This document shows, in pieces, positions 53,845 to 58,460 of a DNA stretch of 58,460 nucleotides (position 1 is the first letter of the stretch; each line of letters starts with the position of its first letter). Position numbers and translations under genes: made by a program. The notes under the pieces were generated by a model that worked only from the letters and a program-made list of their open reading frames with translations, was not told the origin of the DNA and made no database searches. The stretch is from an uncultured Selenomonadales bacterium (GTDB taxonomy: Bacteria > Bacillota > Negativicutes > Selenomonadales > Selenomonadaceae): the NCBI GenBank assembly GCA_946536925.1, contig CAMNFC010000003.1:1-58460 (forward strand). Direction: 5' to 3'.

Positions 53845-55794
53845 TTAAGAAGTTCGTGCGGCTTTCATCGCCAATTTGTTCGCGTACATTTCCTCGTCCG
53901 CGCGTTTGAAAACTTCTTCGGCCGATTTATCTTTTTCGGGCTCGAAGACAGCCACGCCGACCGCCGCCGAAACTTTTTCCCACAAAGCCAGCGACTCGTT
54001 GGAAAGTTTGTGCTCCATTTCGGATTTGAATTGCGCGACGAAATATTTGCTCAAGGAAACTTTTTCGTTCTCCAAAATCACGACGAATTCATCGCCGCCG
54101 ATTCTGAAAACATTTTCCGCGCCGAAAACCGCGCACGTCAGTCGGCAGGCGTTCTTCAGGTAAGTGTTGCCGGCTTCGTGGCCGTAAGTGTCGTTGACGC
54201 GCTTTAAAAAATTTACGTCGACCATGATGATGCAAAAGTTTGCGTTGCCCGCGGAAATTTTTTTGTCGAGCTCGGCGACTTCCTCGGTGTAAGCCGTTTT
54301 ATTTTTCACGCCGGTGAGAGAATCTTTGTGGGCGATTTCGTCCATGGCAAAAACTTTTACGCGCATGTCGGCCACTTGAACTTTTGCGCGCTGCAGGTGC
54401 TCCAGATATCTCAAAAAATTTTCCGTCGTGCGAAGGAGAGCCCGATATAAATTTTCTATCTCGTCGCCCGTGTGAATCTTTAAACTTTTTATGCTGTCGA
54501 TATTTTTTGCACGAGCGGCCGCGCTGTCATAAGAAAAATTTCCCGCGCAATAAGCAATCGAGTTGACGGGCAAGATGACGTTGTTTTCCACGAAGGAACG
54601 CCCCAGCGCGAAGATAAAAACGAAGCAACCCGCGAAAAGTGCCAGCAACTTGATAAAAAAAGCGTGCGTGTAATCGACGAGAGGATCCATTGAAAAATCG
54701 ACGGCGACATAACATTGGCAACGACCCGCGCCGTCATAAACGGGCTTTAGGAGCGTGAGCAGGTAGCCGTATTCGTCATCGGTGATGATCGGCGGAACGG
54801 GTCTGCCGGCCAGCAAATCGTCGCGATAAATTTTTAAACCTTCTTCCAGCTCGACGACTTGGCCGGGTTTGTCCGCCTCGACGTAAGCCGCGTTCAAATC
54901 GAAGACGACGTGGCAGCCGTCCTCCAAAATTTTGTAAACGTAAAGATATCGGGCGTCGGTCGCAGAATTTTTTATCGCGTAAAGTTTTTCTTCGGTCTCT
55001 TTGTAGCCGGGAGCCTCGCGCCCGAATTTTATAAAGTTGTCGACGCGGTAAGGATTAATTTCGCTGACGGCGACCGTGACCATTCCGTCGACCATTTTAA
55101 TTCTGTCGTCGACCGCCGCGTTTTTGAAGAGGAGATAACTTATCAGCGCGATGGAAGCGGACGCGAAGAGAGAACTCAACATCAAAATCGCCAGCGTCTT
55201 CGTTCGCAGCGATGCCGTAAGATAACTTTGCTCGCTGACGACGCGTTTCATTTCTTCGGTGAGCGGTGCCTGTCTTTGACCCAGCTCGCGAAAACTTTTT
55301 TTGATCGGCGCGGGCGTCAACTTGACCAGCACGAATGCCAACAAGACCGCAAAAGTTTTATCCAAAAATTCCGTGAAAAGATTTGGGACGTAGCCCGATT
55401 CAAAATCGTTGACGGAGTTTAAAAAGTTCGTCGAGTTCAAAAAATCCGCGATGAACAAGTCGAGAGTCCCCGACATGAAAGTCAGCGACGGCACGATGAT
55501 CAAAAGTTTTGCGAAGCTGTCAAAAAATCCTCGCCGCGCAAAAAAAGCCGTGAAGATCGCCACGAAAACATTGACGGAGCAAAAATACATTTCCGACGGC
55601 TCGACGAAAGATTTTAGCAGATTCGTGAAGAACCCGACGGCGATTCCCGGCACGTAGCCGCCCAAAGCCGCGATAAAAATCGTGCCGCTCGTGTCCAAAT
55701 AAATCGGCAGGTCAAAAATTTTTGCGGCCGCCGACCCGACAAGATTTAAAATCAATCCGCCGAGACAAATTAAAAAAAGTTTTCCGTCAAACAC
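53845..55794 (-). CDS. Membrane diguanylate cyclase (GGDEF)
   Basis: About 649 residues. The N-terminal part (1-170) has about five helices in an ECF-substrate-component-like arrangement. A further helix (about 195-215) precedes an extracytoplasmic sensor domain (about 220-375), followed by a helix (375-400) and a HAMP-like linker. The GGDEF domain (from about 485) has DSLTGVKNKTAY, the catalytic RIGGDEF and no RxxD inhibitory site in the expected spot. It should make cyclic di-GMP in response to an outside signal. GTG 55794 is preferred with AAGGA upstream; the first in-frame ATG (55842) lies before the likely -10 box (55829-55834) and would not be in the message. Confidence 0.88.
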   Translation of the reverse strand: MFDGKLFLICLGGLILNLVGSAAAKIFDLPIYLDTSGTIFIAALGGYVPGIAVGFFTNLLKSFVEPSEMYFCSVNVFVAIFTAFFARRGFFDSFAKLLIIVPSLTFMSGTLDLFIADFLNSTNFLNSVNDFESGYVPNLFTEFLDKTFAVLLAFVLVKLTPAPIKKSFRELGQRQAPLTEEMKRVVSEQSYLTASLRTKTLAILMLSSLFASASIALISYLLFKNAAVDDRIKMVDGMVTVAVSEINPYRVDNFIKFGREAPGYKETEEKLYAIKNSATDARYLYVYKILEDGCHVVFDLNAAYVEADKPGQVVELEEGLKIYRDDLLAGRPVPPIITDDEYGYLLTLLKPVYDGAGRCQCYVAVDFSMDPLVDYTHAFFIKLLALFAGCFVFIFALGRSFVENNVILPVNSIAYCAGNFSYDSAAARAKNIDSIKSLKIHTGDEIENLYRALLRTTENFLRYLEHLQRAKVQVADMRVKVFAMDEIAHKDSLTGVKNKTAYTEEVAELDKKISAGNANFCIIMVDVNFLKRVNDTYGHEAGNTYLKNACRLTCAVFGAENVFRIGGDEFVVILENEKVSLSKYFVAQFKSEMEHKLSNESLALWEKVSAAVGVAVFEPEKDKSAEEVFKRADEEMYANKLAMKAARTS

Positions 55795-55828
55795 ATCACG
55801 CGCTTCCTTCTTCGAAAAAATTTTCCAA

Positions 55829-55883
55829 ATTATATCACACATTGTCCGCGGCGGCAGATTTTTTTTGAGCGATGTGATATAAT
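55829..55883. promoter_or_regulatory. Divergent extended -10 promoters in an 11-base inverted repeat
   Basis: Left: TGA-TATAAT on the minus strand (55829-55837). Right: TGA-TATAAT on the plus strand (55875-55883). Together with the next bases they form arms ATTATATCACA (55829-55839) and TGTGATATAAT (55873-55883), 33 bases apart. No -35 match is evident for either. The symmetry could be an operator shared by the cyclase gene and waaA-lpxK. Confidence 0.55.
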
Positions 55884-55917
55884 CGACAAAATTTTTTCAG
55901 ATTAAGGAGCGCATTCA

Positions 55918-58460
55918 TTGCAAGTACTTTACAACTTCGCGGCGATTCTCGTCGTGATTCTAATCATTCCCGTGTTCATGATTCGAGCGATTCGTGAGCG
56001 CGGCTTCGTCGAGAGGATCAAACAGAGTTTCGGCTTCTTCCCCAAGGGCGCACTTGACCCCGTCGCGAAAAAAAATTGTATCTGGGTGCACGCGGCCTCC
56101 GTGGGTGAAATCGTGGCGACCAGCCCGCTCATCAAAGAATTCCGCCGCGAATTTCCCAAGTCGCCGATTCTCGTTTCGGTCGTTACGACTTCGGGCTACG
56201 AGATGGCCAACCGAATCATCAAGGACGCCGACAGCATAATTTATTTCCCGCTGGATTTGCCGTTCGTTTCGGCTCACGTTTTCAAAAAAATTTTCCCGCG
56301 CGTTTTCCTAAACGTCGAGACGGAACTTTGGCCGAACTTTTTAAAAGCCGCCAGAGAAAATCGCGTGCCCGTGATGATGGTTAACGGCCGAATCTCCGAA
56401 AAGAGCGTCAAGCGTTACAAGTACATGTTTTCCATTTTGCGCGACATGATCGGCACCGTCAAACTTTTTGCCATGGCCTCCGGCGTCGACGCCGGCTACG
56501 TCAAAGAATTGGGGGCGCCCGAAGAACTCGTGACCGTCACGGGCAACACGAAATTCGATCAAACTTACACGGACGTCACGGACGATCAGCGCGAAAAAAT
56601 TTTGTCGGACATGGGTTTGACGGGCTCGACGGAAATTTTTTTGGCGGGCTCAACTCATCGCGGCGAAGAAAATTTTGTTCTCAAAGCTTTCAAGGCGATT
56701 CGCGAAAATCATCCCAAAGCTCGGCTCGTCATCGCTCCCCGCGAACTTTTAAGAACCCGTGAAGTCGTCGCTCTTTGCAAAGCTGCGGGTTTCACCGTCG
56801 GCACTCGAACAGAACTTCAGAAACGTCCGCCCGCGAACGAAGACATAATTATTTTGGACACAATCGGCGAGCTGGGAAAAGTTTACAGCGTCGGCAACGT
56901 GATTTACGTCGGCGGAAGTTTGATTTCTCACGGCGGCCACAACATCTTGGAGCCGGCCGCGCACGGCAAAGCAATAATCGTCGGCCACCACATGGAAAAT
57001 TTCAAAGACTTGCACGCGCTCTTCAAAAATCGCAACGCCTGCGTGACCGTAAACGACGCCGATGAACTCGCCGCGCAAGCCAAAAAACTTTTCGACGCGC
57101 CCGAAGAAAGACGACGCCTTGAAGAAGAGACAATTAAAATTGTTCACGAAAACCGCGGAGCCTCCCGCAAGTCTGCAATCCTCTTGCGACAAATGCTGAC
57201 CGAATACGAGGCAAAAGAAAACGCCCGCCACCTGCGCACGACGGAAAAAATCGAGAACGTCCAAACATATTTTTTGAAATTGATTCACGACGAGGACATC
57301 AGCGGCTACTTCGACCGCCTGATAATTTTTATTTTATATTTCGTCTCGCTCGTCTACAAAGGCCTGGTCGATTTGCGCTTGCTGGGTTATCAGCTCGGTT
57401 TTTCGGGCAAGGAGCGATTGAATTGCTTCGTGATAAGTTTGGGCAACATAACCGTCGGCGGCACGGGCAAAACTCCCACGGCTCAACGGCTGGCAAAAGA
57501 AATTCGCGACATGGGCTATCGCGTCGTCATTTTGAATCGCGGCTATCGAGCAAAATTTTACGGCGAAGTCGGAATCGTCAGCGACGGAAAAAATTTGAAC
57601 ATGGACGCGACGCAGGCCGGCGACGAAGCTTACATGCTGGCAAAACATCTGCCGAACGTCCCGGTTTTGATTGGCGCACGCCGAGCCGTCACGGGTCAAT
57701 ACGCCATAGAAAATTTCGGCGCACAAGTCGTCATCCTCGACGACGGCTATCAACATTGGCAAGTTATCCGCGACTTGGATATTCTTTTGATCGATGCGGT
57801 CTCCGTCTTCGGCAACGGCCATTTGCTTCCGCGCGGAACTTTGCGAGAATCAATCAGCCACATCAGCCGCGCAGACGTTTGCCTCATGACCAAAGTTGAT
57901 CAGGCAGCCGAAGGTTCACGCGATGTGATTCGTCAGACCGTCCGCAAATATAATTCGTCCGCGCTCCTGGTCGAAAGCATTCACGAGCCGCGCAGATTGA
58001 TTCCTCTTGCCAAATGGTCGACGTCTTTGGTCGGCGAAGAAATTTCCGTCGCGACGATTGCCGGGCGAAAAGTTATGGCCGTCTCGGCGATAGGTAACCC
58101 CGCGTCGTTTGAAAGAACGCTTCGAGATTTGGGCGCGGAAATTATTTCGAGCCTGCGTTACCCCGACCACCACGACTACACGCTCATGGAAATGGAAGAT
58201 ATTTTTCGTCGGGCGGATTCTTTCGGCGCGGAAATGATCATCGTGACGGAAAAGGACGCCGTGAAAATTCCCGACGAGGTCGCCAAAGAAAACTGGCCGA
58301 TTCCAATTTTCGTCATCAGCGTCGAAGTTAAATTTCAATCGGGCGCGGACGACTTCAAAAAACTTTTGCGCGAGCGGCTGGCTGAAAAAGTCGGAAAAAA
58401 AGATCGGAGACTGACTATAAAGAGTCAAGCAAAATCTAAAAAAGATTCGCCGGTTCTTTG
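55918..58460 (+). CDS. waaA: Fused Kdo transferase WaaA and lipid A 4'-kinase LpxK, 3' end outside window
   Basis: One open frame of at least 847 codons from TTG 55918 (AAGGAG at 8 bases) to the window end. Residues 1 to about 425: WaaA/KdtA, with an N-terminal membrane helix, IWVHAASVGEIVAT (the catalytic Glu), VSVVTTSGYEMANR, NVETELWPNFL and YVGGSLISHGGHNILEPAA. A membrane helix (about 463-481) then links to LpxK from about 500: ISLGNITVGGTGKTPTA (Walker A), LNRGYRA, DDGYQHW and IVTEKDAVK. The frame was checked codon by codon through the junction, with no stop. It moves Kdo to lipid A precursors and phosphorylates the disaccharide, both at the inner membrane. This shows the organism makes LPS. 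The tail after about 830 is basic and low-complexity, and may lead into another domain. Confidence 0.93.
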   Translation, partial: MQVLYNFAAILVVILIIPVFMIRAIRERGFVERIKQSFGFFPKGALDPVAKKNCIWVHAASVGEIVATSPLIKEFRREFPKSPILVSVVTTSGYEMANRIIKDADSIIYFPLDLPFVSAHVFKKIFPRVFLNVETELWPNFLKAARENRVPVMMVNGRISEKSVKRYKYMFSILRDMIGTVKLFAMASGVDAGYVKELGAPEELVTVTGNTKFDQTYTDVTDDQREKILSDMGLTGSTEIFLAGSTHRGEENFVLKAFKAIRENHPKARLVIAPRELLRTREVVALCKAAGFTVGTRTELQKRPPANEDIIILDTIGELGKVYSVGNVIYVGGSLISHGGHNILEPAAHGKAIIVGHHMENFKDLHALFKNRNACVTVNDADELAAQAKKLFDAPEERRRLEEETIKIVHENRGASRKSAILLRQMLTEYEAKENARHLRTTEKIENVQTYFLKLIHDEDISGYFDRLIIFILYFVSLVYKGLVDLRLLGYQLGFSGKERLNCFVISLGNITVGGTGKTPTAQRLAKEIRDMGYRVVILNRGYRAKFYGEVGIVSDGKNLNMDATQAGDEAYMLAKHLPNVPVLIGARRAVTGQYAIENFGAQVVILDDGYQHWQVIRDLDILLIDAVSVFGNGHLLPRGTLRESISHISRADVCLMTKVDQAAEGSRDVIRQTVRKYNSSALLVESIHEPRRLIPLAKWSTSLVGEEISVATIAGRKVMAVSAIGNPASFERTLRDLGAEIISSLRYPDHHDYTLMEMEDIFRRADSFGAEMIIVTEKDAVKIPDEVAKENWPIPIFVISVEVKFQSGADDFKKLLRERLAEKVGKKDRRLTIKSQAKSKKDSPVL

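Noticed and set aside
55795..55842. ATG 55842 as start of the diguanylate cyclase
   Set aside because: It lies upstream of the likely -10 box and lacks a ribosome binding site; GTG 55794 with AAGGA fits better, though this is not certain.
1..58460. CRISPR arrays, insertion sequences, prophage, tRNA or rRNA genes
   Set aside because: No regularly spaced repeats, transposase or phage motifs, or tRNA cloverleaf signals were seen when reading both strands; a tool search could still find a missed tRNA.

Overview
The window looks like a chromosomal segment of an anaerobic diderm Firmicute, most likely a Negativicute (Selenomonadales or a relative). The evidence is mixed. Proteins, Shine-Dalgarno sites (GGAGG, GAGGTGAT) and frequent TTG starts look Firmicute. 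Yet there is a lipid A/Kdo gene (waaA fused to lpxK), which implies an LPS outer membrane, and a large BcrAD/BadFG-type activase typical of anaerobes. The genus cannot be fixed from the sequence alone. No tRNA, rRNA, CRISPR array, insertion sequence or phage gene was seen. There is no gene-free stretch over 300 bases. A/T-tract steps (A4-6 directly followed by T4-6) are unusually common everywhere.

Layout. 1-562: 5' part of a CNNM/CorC membrane protein gene (minus). 0.7-5.1 kb: GH32 sucrose hydrolase, then TetR regulator, HpcH/HpaI aldolase, flavodoxin-fold reductase, a decayed cupin and a bacterioferritin-like protein. 5.2-9.6 kb (minus): amino-acid-type ABC operon with three paralogous binding lipoproteins, one permease and an ATPase with an extra C-terminal domain. 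9.7-15.8 kb: 1397-residue activase, Bcr/CflA-type MFS pump, unknown protein. 15.8-20.4 kb (minus): secA, M23 murein peptidase, MacB-type ATPase. 20.5-23.8 kb (plus): ftsX, a broken glycosyltransferase, MacB-type permease. 23.8-28.1 kb (minus): cupin; then iron alcohol dehydrogenase, ftsE and four pilin-like genes in tight order. 28.2-30.7 kb: flippase and lipid kinase. 30.8-38.5 kb: ileS, secreted unknown, DUF4422 glycosyltransferase, copA with a copZ-like tail. 38.6-44.6 kb: mnmE, M16 protease, dapA, secreted unknown. 44.7-49.2 kb: sufCB and a hybrid histidine kinase. 49.2-53.8 kb: sstT and mfd, divergent. 53.8-58.5 kb: diguanylate cyclase and waaA-lpxK, divergent.

Most notable points. (1) The three binding proteins appear circularly permuted (lobe 2 before lobe 1) and are served by an ATPase carrying a GHKL/anti-sigma-like tail. 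(2) copA is fused in frame to a copZ-like domain that keeps its own strong ribosome binding site. (3) ftsE/ftsX and a MacB-type ATPase/permease pair are both split; one inversion of about 3.3 kb, flanked by a 17-base inverted repeat, would put all these genes on one strand and reunite the MacB pair. (4) The histidine kinase has a three-cysteine insert just after its phospho-acceptor helix. (5) Two genes are decaying, each with a nonsense codon and homopolymer slips.
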